Shown: positions 49,459-58,277 of the stretch, one piece after another | Numbering within the stretch: the first letter of the stretch is position 1 | How the letters are laid out: each line of letters begins with the position of its first letter | Assembly: GCA_963730585.1 (NCBI GenBank) | Contig: CAVSSL010000011.1 | Location: 744,001-808,000 of the forward strand | Origin: Pedococcus_A sp963730585 | GTDB taxonomy: Bacteria > Actinomycetota > Actinomycetes > Actinomycetales > Dermatophilaceae | Length of the DNA: 64,000 nucleotides | Reading direction: 5' to 3' | Notes under the pieces: model-generated | What the model was told of the DNA's origin: nothing | The model's database searches: none | The model's input: only the letters and a program-made list of their open reading frames with translations | Made by a program: the position numbers and the translations under genes

Positions 49459-51009
49459 GTGTACGAGCACAGAGATGACCACCGCCGATGGGTCCTGCCC
49501 GAGGTCCTCGAGTCGCAGTCACGCGAGCGGGGCTCGGAGACGTTCCTCACCGTCATCGGCGAGGGGAGCCTGACGTATGCCGCGGCGGCGCGGCAGGCGC
49601 GCCAGGTCGCCGCCCACTGTGCCGGGCTGGGCGTGCAACCGGGTGACGCCGTGGCGGTGCTGCTGCCGAACGGACTCGACTTCGTGCGGCTCTGGCTCGG
49701 GCTCGGCCGCCTCGGCGCGGTCATCGTGCCGGTCAACACCGGCCTCACCGGCGACTTCCTGGCCCACCAGCTGCGGGACAGCGGCGCTCGTCACGTCGTC
49801 ACCGCCGGTCACGCCGCGGGTGCGGTGGCCGAGGTGCTGCCGACCGTGCCCGGCCTCGCGGTGCTCGACCTCGACGGCTGGCAGCAGGCACCCGAGCACG
49901 ACGGGCCGCTGCCCGCCGCCTCCGACACGGCCTGCCTGATGTACACCTCCGGCACCACCGGGCCGTCCAAGGGCGTGCTCATGCCGCACGCCCACTGCTA
50001 CCTCTTCGGCCTCGGCAGCATCGAGGCGCTCGGCATCACGGAGGCCGACCGCTACTACGTGTCGATGCCGCTGTTCCACGCCAACGGACTCTTCATGCAG
50101 CTCTACGCCACCCTCATCGCCGGCGCCTCGGCGGTGCTGCGCGGCCGGTTCAGCGCCTCGTCGTGGCTGTCCGACATCCGCGAGCACGGGTGCACGGTCA
50201 CCAACCTGCTCGGCGCGATGACGCAGTTCGTGGTGGCGCAGCCCGCCGGGCCGGACGACCGCGACCACCGGCTGCGGGTGGTCTGCCCGGTGCCGAACCC
50301 GCCGTCGCACGAACGGGCCTGGCGCGACCGGTTCGCCGTCCCTGAGGTCGTCTCGGCCTACGGCATGACCGAGGTCAACATCCCGCTCTACGGCCGGCTC
50401 GGCACCTCGCGGCCGGGGACCGCCGGTCTCGTGCTCGACCGCTGGTTCGAGGTCACCGTGCGCGACCCCGACACCGACGACCTGCTGCCTACCGGTGAGG
50501 TCGGCGAGATCATGGTGCGCCCGAAGGTGCCGTTCGGCTTCATGGCCGGCTACGCCGGTCTCCCCGACGCGACCGTGGCCGCGTGGCGGAACTTCTGGTT
50601 CCACACCGGCGACTCCGGCGTCATGGACGAGGACGGCTGGGTCACCTTCGTCGACCGCACCAAGGACTGCATCCGTCGTCGTGGCGAGAACATCTCCTCG
50701 TTCGAGGTGGAGAGCGCCATCGCCCGCCTCGGCGGTGTCGCCGAGGTGGCGGCGTATGCCGTGCCGGCCGGTGCCGAGGGCACCGAGGACGAGGTGATGC
50801 TCGCCGTCGTCGCGGCGCCCGGCGTGTGCCTCGAGCCCGCGGAGGTCGCCGCCCACGCCGACCTCGTGCTGCCGCGTTTCGCCCGCCCGCGCTACATCGA
50901 GGTCGTCGACACGCTGCCGAAGACGCCGACCCAGAAGGTGCGCAAGCAGGAGCTGCGCTCGCGCGCGGTCACGCCGTCGACGTGGGACCGGGAGGCCCAC
51001 CGCGGGTGA
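49459..51009 (+). CDS. Acyl-CoA synthetase (AMP-forming ligase)
   Basis: A 516-residue ligase that adenylates a carboxylate and transfers it to CoA. ANL motifs: LMYTSGTTGPSKGVLMPH (P-loop), SAYGMTEVNIP, GDSGVMDEDGWVTFVDRTKD, and the C-terminal KTPTQKVRK with the catalytic Lys. The pattern is close to CaiC/FadD crotonobetaine-type ligases. The start is uncertain; GTG 49459 is chosen because upstream frame sequence lacks coding character. It is divergent from the thiolase, and the two may function in the same acyl-CoA pathway. It overlaps the convergent phosphodiesterase gene by 41 bases. Confidence 0.9.
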   Translation: MYEHRDDHRRWVLPEVLESQSRERGSETFLTVIGEGSLTYAAAARQARQVAAHCAGLGVQPGDAVAVLLPNGLDFVRLWLGLGRLGAVIVPVNTGLTGDFLAHQLRDSGARHVVTAGHAAGAVAEVLPTVPGLAVLDLDGWQQAPEHDGPLPAASDTACLMYTSGTTGPSKGVLMPHAHCYLFGLGSIEALGITEADRYYVSMPLFHANGLFMQLYATLIAGASAVLRGRFSASSWLSDIREHGCTVTNLLGAMTQFVVAQPAGPDDRDHRLRVVCPVPNPPSHERAWRDRFAVPEVVSAYGMTEVNIPLYGRLGTSRPGTAGLVLDRWFEVTVRDPDTDDLLPTGEVGEIMVRPKVPFGFMAGYAGLPDATVAAWRNFWFHTGDSGVMDEDGWVTFVDRTKDCIRRRGENISSFEVESAIARLGGVAEVAAYAVPAGAEGTEDEVMLAVVAAPGVCLEPAEVAAHADLVLPRFARPRYIEVVDTLPKTPTQKVRKQELRSRAVTPSTWDREAHRG

Positions 51010-53215
51010 CGGCCGCGGACTCCCCCAGGTGGGCGCGGTGCCCGAGCCGCCGGAGCCATTCCACGAGCTGGTGGTGCACGGCGTCGGCGCCCTCCAGCCT
51101 CACGTCCTCCTCGAGGGTCCACGCGGCAGGGTGGACGAGCACGCCCTCGGTCTGCCAGCCGCCCAGGCCGCCGTGGTTGCCGACCAGCTCCTCGTAGGCG
51201 GCGACCTCCTCGGTGCCGGGGTAGAGCGGGCTGTTGACGACCAGGTCGCCGACGTGGGCCAGCCGGGCGTGGCGGCGCACCTCGCGGACCGCGTGCTCGC
51301 CGAAGGGAGCCAGCGGGTCGCGGCCCTCGACGCGGTCCTCGTCGAGGAAGCGCGTGCCGTCGCGGCCGAGCACCACGTCGCCGTGACGACCCGACCGCAC
51401 GACGACGTAGCCGATGCCCGGGTGGGCGACCAGGGCCGGGAGGAGGCCGGGGTGCTCCACCTCGAGCTCCTCGAGGGTGAGGCGCTGGGGGAAGCGGGCG
51501 AGGTAGACCATCGCGAGGTTCCCCGACGCGATCACCACGACGTCGCCCTCCCCCTCGGAGGCGGCCTCGGAGGCGGCCGCGGCGGCGGGGCTCCCGGCAG
51601 GCGCGCCGGTCGTCTCGAGGCGCACCTCGTCACCCACTGACCGCTCGCGCGTGGCCCGGCGAACCGCCTTGGCTGTCAGGCCCTTCTCCTGCCCCACCGA
51701 CGACAGCAGCGTGTTGGCCGGCCCAGCCGTCTCCTCCACACCCGTGGCCGCCGTGACGGTGCCCTCGCGTCCGGCGAGCAGGTCGCGCACCAGCTCCTCC
51801 AGGGTCTGGCCGTGGCGCTGGCGGAAGGTCGCCCCCTGGCTCTGCCCGTGGTCGGAGAGCACCACGAACTCGTAGGGCCGGGGCGCCTGTTCGGATGCCG
51901 CCTGCAGCACCCCGATGAGGTGGTCGAGGCCGGCGAGGGACGCGAGCGACTCGGGGCGGGTGGGCCCGGCGTGGTGGGCGATCTCGTCGTAGTCGGTGAA
52001 GTCGCAGTAGATGGAGGACCGTCCGGCCATCATCTGCTCGACGATCAGCCCGGCGTTGACGTCCCGCAGCAGTACGTTGGTCACCGCACGCAGCAGCACG
52101 TAGGACCCGTGCCTGTCGATCCGCGGCTCCACCTCGCGCCGGCGCTGCCGACGGCCCTGGTGGCGCTCCTTGACCATCTCCCCCACCGACAGCACCAGGG
52201 AGCGAGACAGCCCGTAGGGGTTGATGAAGTAGGTCGCGTAGCCACGCGAGGGCCCGTGCCGGGCGGTCTTGTCGCTCACCACGCTCATGGTCAGGAGCCT
52301 GGTCGCTGCGTCACCGCTGAAGATGTTGGAGATGCTGGCGCCGTCGTCGGCGAGCAGGCCGCGCCCGTTCGTCAGTCGCTGCTGGATGACCTGGGCGTCC
52401 TTCGGGTGGTTGGCCACCAGGAGCCGCCCGGATTCCTTCTCGTACCAACGGAAGGCAGGGATCTCGGCACTCGCGCCGTGCAGGAGCCCCGCCTGGCTGG
52501 CCGGGGTGGTCGACGGCAGCTGCACGTGCCACGTCCTCGGCACGTGGCTGCCCGAGCGCACCCACCGGCTCAGCGTCGGCAGGTCGCCGCTGCGCAGCGC
52601 CCACTGCAGCAGGGGCGCCGACAGCCCGTCGACCTGCACGAAGACCACGCCCGGCACCGTCGTCGGCGTGGCGGCCGCGCGCACGTGCTGCGTCTGGCGC
52701 AGCAGGTTGCTCAGGAAGGCGGTGTCGTCGCCCGCCGAGACCAGCCAGTTGGCCACGTTGGCCAGCAGGGAGAACAGCCACGAAGCCCAGAACGCGTCCC
52801 AGAAGCCGTCGACCGTGACCCCGGGCGCCAGGCTGAGCGCGCCGTAGAAGAACAGCGCCTCCGCGAAGACACTCGCGACCAGGACCCCGACCCAGCCCAC
52901 CACCAGCGCCAGCGAGGTCACCAGGGGGCGGAAGACCGCGGTCAGCACGCCCAGGACGAGGGCCGCCACGAGCACGTCGACCCGCGCGGCCGCACTCACG
53001 CCGGGCATGACCCAGATGGTGAGCGAGAGCAGCAGCCACGACACGACCAGGCTCACCGCGAGCCGGCGCAGCTCGCCCCAGCTGGTGAGCCGGCGCCGGC
53101 GGAGCAGCCGCCATCCATCAGCGGTGCGTGCCCTCGCGGTGGGCACGGTGCCGTCCCGCGGGCGCCCACCCTCGCCGGGGGCGCCGTCGGTGTATGCCGT
53201 GCCGTTGCCGTCCAC
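50969..53215 (-). CDS. Phage-holin-like membrane domain fused to an alkaline-phosphatase-superfamily enzyme
   Basis: A 748-residue membrane protein. Four hydrophobic segments (about residues 55-180) form a mycobacterial 4-TM phage holin-like domain (SLVVSWLLLSLTIWVMPGV). The rest is a type I phosphodiesterase/alkaline phosphatase fold with VFVQVDGLSAPLLQWAL (metal Asp and nucleophile position), IYCDFTDYDEIAHHAG and VVLSDHGQSQG (metal Asp-His), ending in NHGGLGGWQTEG. It would cleave phosphate esters at the membrane, possibly phosphoglycerol of teichoic or lipid substrates. The start is GTG 53215; longer starts overlap the CorA promoter. Confidence 0.85.
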   Translation of the reverse strand: MDGNGTAYTDGAPGEGGRPRDGTVPTARARTADGWRLLRRRRLTSWGELRRLAVSLVVSWLLLSLTIWVMPGVSAAARVDVLVAALVLGVLTAVFRPLVTSLALVVGWVGVLVASVFAEALFFYGALSLAPGVTVDGFWDAFWASWLFSLLANVANWLVSAGDDTAFLSNLLRQTQHVRAAATPTTVPGVVFVQVDGLSAPLLQWALRSGDLPTLSRWVRSGSHVPRTWHVQLPSTTPASQAGLLHGASAEIPAFRWYEKESGRLLVANHPKDAQVIQQRLTNGRGLLADDGASISNIFSGDAATRLLTMSVVSDKTARHGPSRGYATYFINPYGLSRSLVLSVGEMVKERHQGRRQRRREVEPRIDRHGSYVLLRAVTNVLLRDVNAGLIVEQMMAGRSSIYCDFTDYDEIAHHAGPTRPESLASLAGLDHLIGVLQAASEQAPRPYEFVVLSDHGQSQGATFRQRHGQTLEELVRDLLAGREGTVTAATGVEETAGPANTLLSSVGQEKGLTAKAVRRATRERSVGDEVRLETTGAPAGSPAAAAASEAASEGEGDVVVIASGNLAMVYLARFPQRLTLEELEVEHPGLLPALVAHPGIGYVVVRSGRHGDVVLGRDGTRFLDEDRVEGRDPLAPFGEHAVREVRRHARLAHVGDLVVNSPLYPGTEEVAAYEELVGNHGGLGGWQTEGVLVHPAAWTLEEDVRLEGADAVHHQLVEWLRRLGHRAHLGESAAVTRGGPPGPTSTA

Positions 53216-53385
53216 TGCCTCGATGCTGGCAGCGCGGCCGGTCGCCCGCCCCACCCCTGACGGATGATCGTGCGCCCGGCGGTGCGCCCGCAGAGGTGCC
53301 CGCCGCAGAGGTGCCGCGGACCGCGGCAAGCGCGTCCGCGGCATACCGGGTCGGGACTATCGTGGTCTCCTGCCGAGGAGCCGCC

Positions 53386-54369
53386 ATGCGGGTGAGTTTC
53401 GTCCAGCCGAGCGCGGTGACCGATCACGAGGTCGCCGAGGTCCCCGCGCTGCTCACCCGGGACGACGGCTTCGTCTGGATCGACATCGAGGAGTTCGCCG
53501 ACGAGGCGGCGCACCTCCTCGAGACCCAGTTCTCCGCACACCCGCTGGTGGTCCAGGCCTTCCGGCAGCGCAACTTCGTCCCGACGCTGCACAAGTACGA
53601 CGCGCACCTCTTCCTGGTGCTGCACACGCCGCTGGCCGCCCCGGGTGGCCACGTGCACGCCCTCGAGCTCGACCAGCTCGTCGGCGCGCGCTACCTCGTC
53701 ACCTCGCACGGCCCGCTCAACCCTGCCGTTCCCCCGGCGGAGGCCACCGCCGAGACCGACCAGGTGCGGCGGCGCATCGAGCAGGGGCGGTTCCGGCCCA
53801 CGACGCCCGACGAGGTGTCCTACGCCATCGGCTCGGCGATCGCCCGCCGCCAGGGAGCAGCCGTCCGGGCCGTGGCCAACCGGCTGCCCGCCCTCGAGGG
53901 CGACGTGATGGGCTCGGACTTCCACCGGCCGGAGGAGCTGCTCGACCAGCTGTTCCTGCTGCGGCACGAGCTGCTCGTGTCACGGACGATGGCGGCCCAG
54001 TGCCACGAGGTCTACGGGCGCCTCGCGTCACTCGACCAGCTGGCCGGCGCCGAACCCGCCCGGCGCGCCGCCGACCTGCGGGAGCAGTTCGACCGCACCA
54101 CGAGCGTCGCCGACGGCGAGAGCCGGTTCCTCTTCGGGGTGATCGAGCTCTACCAGACGCGGGTGACCACCAAGATGACGCTGGCGATGGAGCGCCTCGC
54201 CGTCATCGCTGCGATCACCCTGCCGGTCACCGCCATCGCCTCGATCTACGGGATGAACATCATCTCCAACGAGGGCACCCACGTCGGCCAGCTCGTCTTC
54301 GTCGTGGCAGTCATGCTCGCGATCAGCCTCTGGCTGCTGCGCTGGGCCCGCCGCCAGGGCTGGTGGTGA
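53386..54369 (+). CDS. CorA-family divalent cation transporter, second copy
   Basis: A 327-residue CorA homologue with only distant resemblance to the protein at 18381-19403. Two C-terminal membrane helices carry the SIYGMN motif, and the C-terminus is basic (RWARRQGWW). GAGGAG precedes the ATG at 53386. No transported ion can be assigned beyond magnesium-like divalent cations. The downstream gap holds a 14-base tandem repeat. Confidence 0.9.
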   Translation: MRVSFVQPSAVTDHEVAEVPALLTRDDGFVWIDIEEFADEAAHLLETQFSAHPLVVQAFRQRNFVPTLHKYDAHLFLVLHTPLAAPGGHVHALELDQLVGARYLVTSHGPLNPAVPPAEATAETDQVRRRIEQGRFRPTTPDEVSYAIGSAIARRQGAAVRAVANRLPALEGDVMGSDFHRPEELLDQLFLLRHELLVSRTMAAQCHEVYGRLASLDQLAGAEPARRAADLREQFDRTTSVADGESRFLFGVIELYQTRVTTKMTLAMERLAVIAAITLPVTAIASIYGMNIISNEGTHVGQLVFVVAVMLAISLWLLRWARRQGWW

Positions 54370-54380
54370 GCTCCAGGCCC

Positions 54381-54422
54381 GGCGTCTCACCCCAGGCGCC
54401 TCACTCCGGGCGTCTCACCCCG
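54381..54422. repeat. 14-base tandem repeat, three copies
   Basis: GGCGTCTCACCCCA, GGCGCCTCACTCCG and GGCGTCTCACCCCG in a row between the CorA gene and the convergent small membrane protein; the third unit contains the stop codon of the latter. On the minus strand each unit reads TGAGRCG, so the stop context has been duplicated. Confidence 0.8.
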
Positions 54423-54612
54423 GGCGGCGTCGTCCCCGGCCGCCGACCACGGCCAGGAGCAGCCCGAGCAGGGCCACCAACGGGCCGACCACGGCCCAGA
54501 AGGTGACCCCGCTCATCACACTGCCGCCGACGTAGCCCAGCCCCTGCAGCGTCCACAGGGCGCCCACCAGGAGCAGGACGACGCCCAGGGCGACCGCCAG
54601 TCCACGGCTCAT
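54415..54612 (-). CDS. Small two-helix membrane protein
   Basis: A 65-residue protein with two hydrophobic helices (LAVALGVVLLLVGALW and FWAVVGPLVALLGLLLAVV) and a short basic C-terminus. No function can be assigned. The ATG at 54612 lies 6 bases after a TAGGCT box, so the mRNA is probably leaderless. Confidence 0.7.
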   Translation of the reverse strand: MSRGLAVALGVVLLLVGALWTLQGLGYVGGSVMSGVTFWAVVGPLVALLGLLLAVVGGRGRRRPG

Positions 54613-54618
54613 GCTGCG

Positions 54619-54624
54619 AGCCTA
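54619..54624 (-). promoter_or_regulatory. Leaderless -10 box overlapping a stop codon
   Basis: TAGGCT on the minus strand, 6 bases before the small membrane gene. Its TAG is also the stop codon of the upstream aldo/keto reductase gene. Confidence 0.5.
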
Positions 54625-55479
54625 GCCCCGCAACGCGGCGAGGTCGTCGGCGCTGAGCTCGAGGTCGACCGCCTTCGCCGAGTCCTGGATCGAGGCCGGG
54701 CGGGAGGCGCCGGGGATCGGGATGACGACGTCGGCCAGCGAGAGCTCCCAGGCGAGGGCGACCTGCTGCGGGCTCACGCCGTGGCGCTGCGCGACCTCGG
54801 CGAAGGCCGCGTGCTTCGAGCCCAGCTCGCTCGCGTCGGAGATGCCGCCGAGCGGGCTCCACGGCAGGAACGCGATGCCGAGCCGCGCACAGTGGTCGAG
54901 CTCCTCGCGGCTGGACAGGAACGCGGGCGAGAACTGGTTCTGCACCGACACCAGCCGGCCGCCGAGCACCTCGTTGGCCTCGTCGATCTGCGCGACGGAG
55001 GCGTTGGAGATGCCGGCGCGCGCGATGACGCCCTCCTCCAGCAGCTCCACGAGGGCGCCGACCGACTCGGCATACGGCACCTTCGGGTCGGGGCGGTGGA
55101 ACTGGTAGAGCCCGATGGCGTCGACGCCGAGCCGCTGGGCGGAGTCCCGGGCGGCCTGCTTGAGGTAGGCGGGGTCGCCGTTCTGGGTCCAGGAGCCGTC
55201 GCCGGGCCGCAGGTGGCCGCCCTTGGTGGCGACGACGACGCTGGAGGTGTCGCCGCCCCAGGACCGCAGGGCCTTGGCGATGAGCTCCTCGTTGTGGCCG
55301 ACCTCGCCGGCGCCCAGGTGGTAGGCGTCCGCGGTGTCGATGAGCGTGACACCGGCGTCGAGGGCCGCGTGGATCGTGGCGACCGAGCGGTCCTCGTCGG
55401 GCCGTCCCTCGATCGACATCGGCATGCCACCGAGGCCGATGCTGCCGACCTTGAGGTCACCGAGCATGCGCTGCTTCAT
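54622..55479 (-). CDS. Aldo/keto reductase
   Basis: A 285-residue TIM-barrel NADPH-dependent oxidoreductase. Catalytic residues are recognisable: LIDTADAYHLG (Asp and Tyr), VVVATKGG (Lys) and IGLYQFHRPDP (His). GIPGASRP near the C-terminus binds NADPH. AGGAG precedes the ATG at 55479. It is a general carbonyl reductase; the substrate is unknown. Confidence 0.92.
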   Translation of the reverse strand: MKQRMLGDLKVGSIGLGGMPMSIEGRPDEDRSVATIHAALDAGVTLIDTADAYHLGAGEVGHNEELIAKALRSWGGDTSSVVVATKGGHLRPGDGSWTQNGDPAYLKQAARDSAQRLGVDAIGLYQFHRPDPKVPYAESVGALVELLEEGVIARAGISNASVAQIDEANEVLGGRLVSVQNQFSPAFLSSREELDHCARLGIAFLPWSPLGGISDASELGSKHAAFAEVAQRHGVSPQQVALAWELSLADVVIPIPGASRPASIQDSAKAVDLELSADDLAALRG

Positions 55480-55677
55480 GTCATCACTCCTGTTCGTCGT
55501 GTGGGGTCATGAGGCGGGTCGAGCGGGTGCGCTCGCCTCGCGAGCCGCACCGCCTTCCACTGGAGGCCAAGTCACCAGCGGCGCCGGATGTTCCCGATTC
55601 TCGCGCTTTGCCCCGTTTCCGCGCGCCTGGGACCTTCGGCTCTGCCCCGCGGCTCCGCCGTCGCGGACCGTGAGGAC

Positions 55678-56397
55678 ATGGCGTGGGGAGTCACCGGGCT
55701 GACCGCAGGGCAGCGACGTTTCGGCATGGGGGCCGCGGTCGCGGTGGTGCTGGGCGTGGTCGTCTCCGCCGCGGTCGCGGTCACGACGCCCCCGCGGTCG
55801 GGCCCCTACTGCCGCGCCGACTGCGTGCGGCCTCCCTGGACGGACGTCGCGGAGTTCGTGCCACGCGACTACTGGTGGATGTACCCGATGCTCCTGCTGC
55901 TGGCGGCTGCCGTCGCCCTGGCCGTGACGGTGCACGGCATGGCCGGTGGCGAGCGGCCGCTGCCCAGCCTCGCTGGTGTGTGCCTCGGCACGGCGGCGAC
56001 GGCACTCCTGATGGCGGACTACGGCATACAGCTCACGACGGTGCAGCCTGCCCTGCTCGCCGGCGAGGCGGAGGGGCTGGCCCTGTGGTCGCAGTACAAC
56101 CCACACGGGCTCTTCATCGCCCTCGAGAACGTCGGGTATGCCGCGTGGGGCCTGGCGTTCGTGCTGCTCGGGTCGTCGCTGGCGCGGCAGCGGGGCGGGG
56201 CCGCCAGCGCCGCGGGTTGGACCCTCGTGGCCGGCGGGCTCCTCACCCTGACCGCCCTGGTGGCCTACGCCCTCGCCTACGGCGCCGACCTGCAGTACCG
56301 CTTCGAGGTCGCCGCCCTCACGCTCACGTGGCTCACCCTGGGCGTCACAGGCGTGCTGGTCGCGATCGCACTGCGACGGCCGTCGCCTCGCCGTTGA
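55678..56397 (+). CDS. Uncharacterised multi-helix membrane protein
   Basis: A 239-residue protein with about six hydrophobic segments. A soluble loop after the first helix has a CRADCVRPPWTDVAEFVPRDYWWMYP pattern in two parts, with a Cys pair that could be disulphide-bonded outside. The frame opens at 55588, but the ATG at 55678 (GAGGAC just upstream) fits the first helix better. I do not recognise the family. Confidence 0.65.
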   Translation: MAWGVTGLTAGQRRFGMGAAVAVVLGVVVSAAVAVTTPPRSGPYCRADCVRPPWTDVAEFVPRDYWWMYPMLLLLAAAVALAVTVHGMAGGERPLPSLAGVCLGTAATALLMADYGIQLTTVQPALLAGEAEGLALWSQYNPHGLFIALENVGYAAWGLAFVLLGSSLARQRGGAASAAGWTLVAGGLLTLTALVAYALAYGADLQYRFEVAALTLTWLTLGVTGVLVAIALRRPSPRR

Positions 56398-56403
56398 CCA
56401 CAG

Positions 56404-56571
56404 GTGGCTCTGACCCCTGACCCGTCGTCACGACAGCTCATGGAACGTCACAGCGGCGACATCGCCTGGCCGTCCACCCCCGCCGAGGTGGCCCGGGCCC
56501 ACCGGCTGGCCGAGGTCGCGGAGACCGTCCACGGCCGGGCCGGCGCGACCTCCCCCACCCGCCCGGCCTAG
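56404..56571 (+). CDS. Possible 55-residue protein upstream of Hsp70-like gene
   Basis: A short frame starting at GTG 56404 (or ATG 56440) with even high-GC third positions, reading QLMERHSGDIAWPSTPAEVA and then RAHRLAEVAETVHGR. Its TAG stop is part of the -10 box of the next gene. It could be a real small protein coupled to the Hsp70-like gene or chance; no Shine-Dalgarno sequence is clear. Confidence 0.4.
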   Translation: MALTPDPSSRQLMERHSGDIAWPSTPAEVARAHRLAEVAETVHGRAGATSPTRPA

Positions 56572-56574
56572 CCT
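56569..56574 (+). promoter_or_regulatory. Leaderless -10 box of Hsp70-like gene
   Basis: TAGCCT followed by 7 bases and the ATG at 56582, without a Shine-Dalgarno sequence. Confidence 0.5.
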
Positions 56575-56581
56575 TGGCCCC

Positions 56582-58159
56582 ATGGACCTGGGCCTCGATT
56601 TCGGCACCACGCACACCGTCGTCGCCCTGTCCGACCGGGGGAACTACCCCGTCGTCGCGTTCCACGACGAGAACGGTGACGCGCACGACCACTTCCCCAC
56701 CGTCGCCGCCGACGACGCCGGCACCCTGCTCTTCGGTTTCGCGGCGCTCGAGGCGGCGCGACGCGGCATACCGTCCGTGCGCTCGTTCAAGCGCACGCTG
56801 GCCGAGCCGAGCGTCACACCCGACACGGTGCTGCGCATCGGCGACCGCGAGGTGCCGCTGCTGGAGGTGATGACCGGCTTCTTCCGGGCCCTTCGTGAGG
56901 CGCTGCGGACGGCGTCGAGCGCCGAGGGCCTGCTCGACGACGCCCCCGGCCCGCGGACGGTGCTGGGCGTGCCGGCCCAGGCCAACAGCGCGCAGCGCTT
57001 CCTCACCCTCGAGGCCTGCCGCCGCGGGGGGTTCGAGGTCGTGGGCATGGTCAACGAGCCGTCTGCTGCCAGCTTCGAGTTCGCCCACCGGCAGGCCCGC
57101 TCGATCACGTCACGGCGCAACCTGGTCATCGTCTACGACCTCGGCGGCGGGACGTTCGACGCCTCCCTGGTGCAGCTCGACGGCACCGCGCACGAGGTGC
57201 TCGACTCCTTCGGCGTCAACCGGCTGGGCGGTGAGGACTTCGACGAGGTGCTGGCCCAGGTCGCGCTCAGGGCTGCCGACCGCGCCCGGGGCGAGCTGGA
57301 CGACCCGGCCTGGGCAGCGCTGCTCGACGAGTGCCGCGACGCCAAGGAGCGGGTCAGTCCCCAGTCGCGCCGCCTCAGCATCGAGGTCCCCGGCAACGGC
57401 ACGGAGGTCGTGACGGTCGGCGTGGAGGACTTCTATGAGGCCGCCACACCCCTCGTCGACGCGACCACCGAGGCGATCGGGCCGCTCGTGAGCGCCCTCG
57501 GCTCGAGCGGCGACGACGGCACCGAGCTCGAAGGCGTCGCGGGCATCTACATCGTCGGTGGGGCCAGCGCCCTGCCCCTCGTCCCCCGGCTGCTGCGAGC
57601 ACGGTTCGGCCGCCGGGTGCACCGGGCGCCGATGCCGAGCGCGTCGACCGCCGTCGGCCTCGCGATCGCGGCCGACCGCACCGCCGGCTTCTCGTTGCGC
57701 GACCGGCTCTCCCGCGGCTTCGGGGTGTTCCGCGAGCGCGAGGGCGGCACCGCGGTGTCCTTCGACCCGGTGCTCGACCGGTCCCTGCTCACCGCCGAGG
57801 TGGTGGGTATGCCGTCGACCGCCGAACCGGTCGTCGTCACCCGTCGCTACCAGGCGGCGCACAACATCGGCTGGTTCCGCTTCGTCGAGTACTCCGGCGT
57901 GGACGACCAGGGCGAGCCCCGCGGGGACCTCGCACCCGTCGCCGAGATCGTCTTCCCGTTCGACCCAGAGCTGCAGGCGCAGCACCCGGGCGACGCGAAC
58001 GGTTTCGCTGCCACGGAGGCGCTGCGCGGCACACCGATCGTGCGGCAGGCCGGTCCCATCGTCGAGGAGCGCTACACCGTCGACCCGGCCGGCATCGTCT
58101 CGGTCGCCATCACCGACCTGAGCACCGGCTACCGGCAGGAGCACGTCCTGCAGGCCTGA
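56582..58159 (+). CDS. Hsp70-family (DnaK-like) ATPase
   Basis: A 525-residue actin-fold ATPase. Phosphate-1 LDFGTTHTVVAL, phosphate-2 VYDLGGGTFDASLV and adenosine IYIVGGASALPLV motifs of the DnaK nucleotide-binding domain are present. The C-terminal 170 residues do not resemble the canonical DnaK substrate-binding domain but form a beta-rich segment, as in Hsp70-like proteins of unknown clients (YegD type). There is no GrpE or DnaJ gene nearby. Confidence 0.85.
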   Translation: MDLGLDFGTTHTVVALSDRGNYPVVAFHDENGDAHDHFPTVAADDAGTLLFGFAALEAARRGIPSVRSFKRTLAEPSVTPDTVLRIGDREVPLLEVMTGFFRALREALRTASSAEGLLDDAPGPRTVLGVPAQANSAQRFLTLEACRRGGFEVVGMVNEPSAASFEFAHRQARSITSRRNLVIVYDLGGGTFDASLVQLDGTAHEVLDSFGVNRLGGEDFDEVLAQVALRAADRARGELDDPAWAALLDECRDAKERVSPQSRRLSIEVPGNGTEVVTVGVEDFYEAATPLVDATTEAIGPLVSALGSSGDDGTELEGVAGIYIVGGASALPLVPRLLRARFGRRVHRAPMPSASTAVGLAIAADRTAGFSLRDRLSRGFGVFREREGGTAVSFDPVLDRSLLTAEVVGMPSTAEPVVVTRRYQAAHNIGWFRFVEYSGVDDQGEPRGDLAPVAEIVFPFDPELQAQHPGDANGFAATEALRGTPIVRQAGPIVEERYTVDPAGIVSVAITDLSTGYRQEHVLQA

Positions 58160-58265
58160 CGCGCCGGGCGGCACCCCGCCGGAGGGATGCGCCACCAGCG
58201 CGGCGTCCCCGCGACCGTCCCACCGGGCGACGCCTACGGGGCTGTCACACCGGCGCACCCACCCG

Positions 58266-58271
58266 TACGCT
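58266..58271 (+). promoter_or_regulatory. Leaderless -10 box of the STAND-type regulator gene
   Basis: TACGCT with a 6-base gap to the GTG at 58278. Confidence 0.5.
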
Positions 58272-58277
58272 CGAAGT

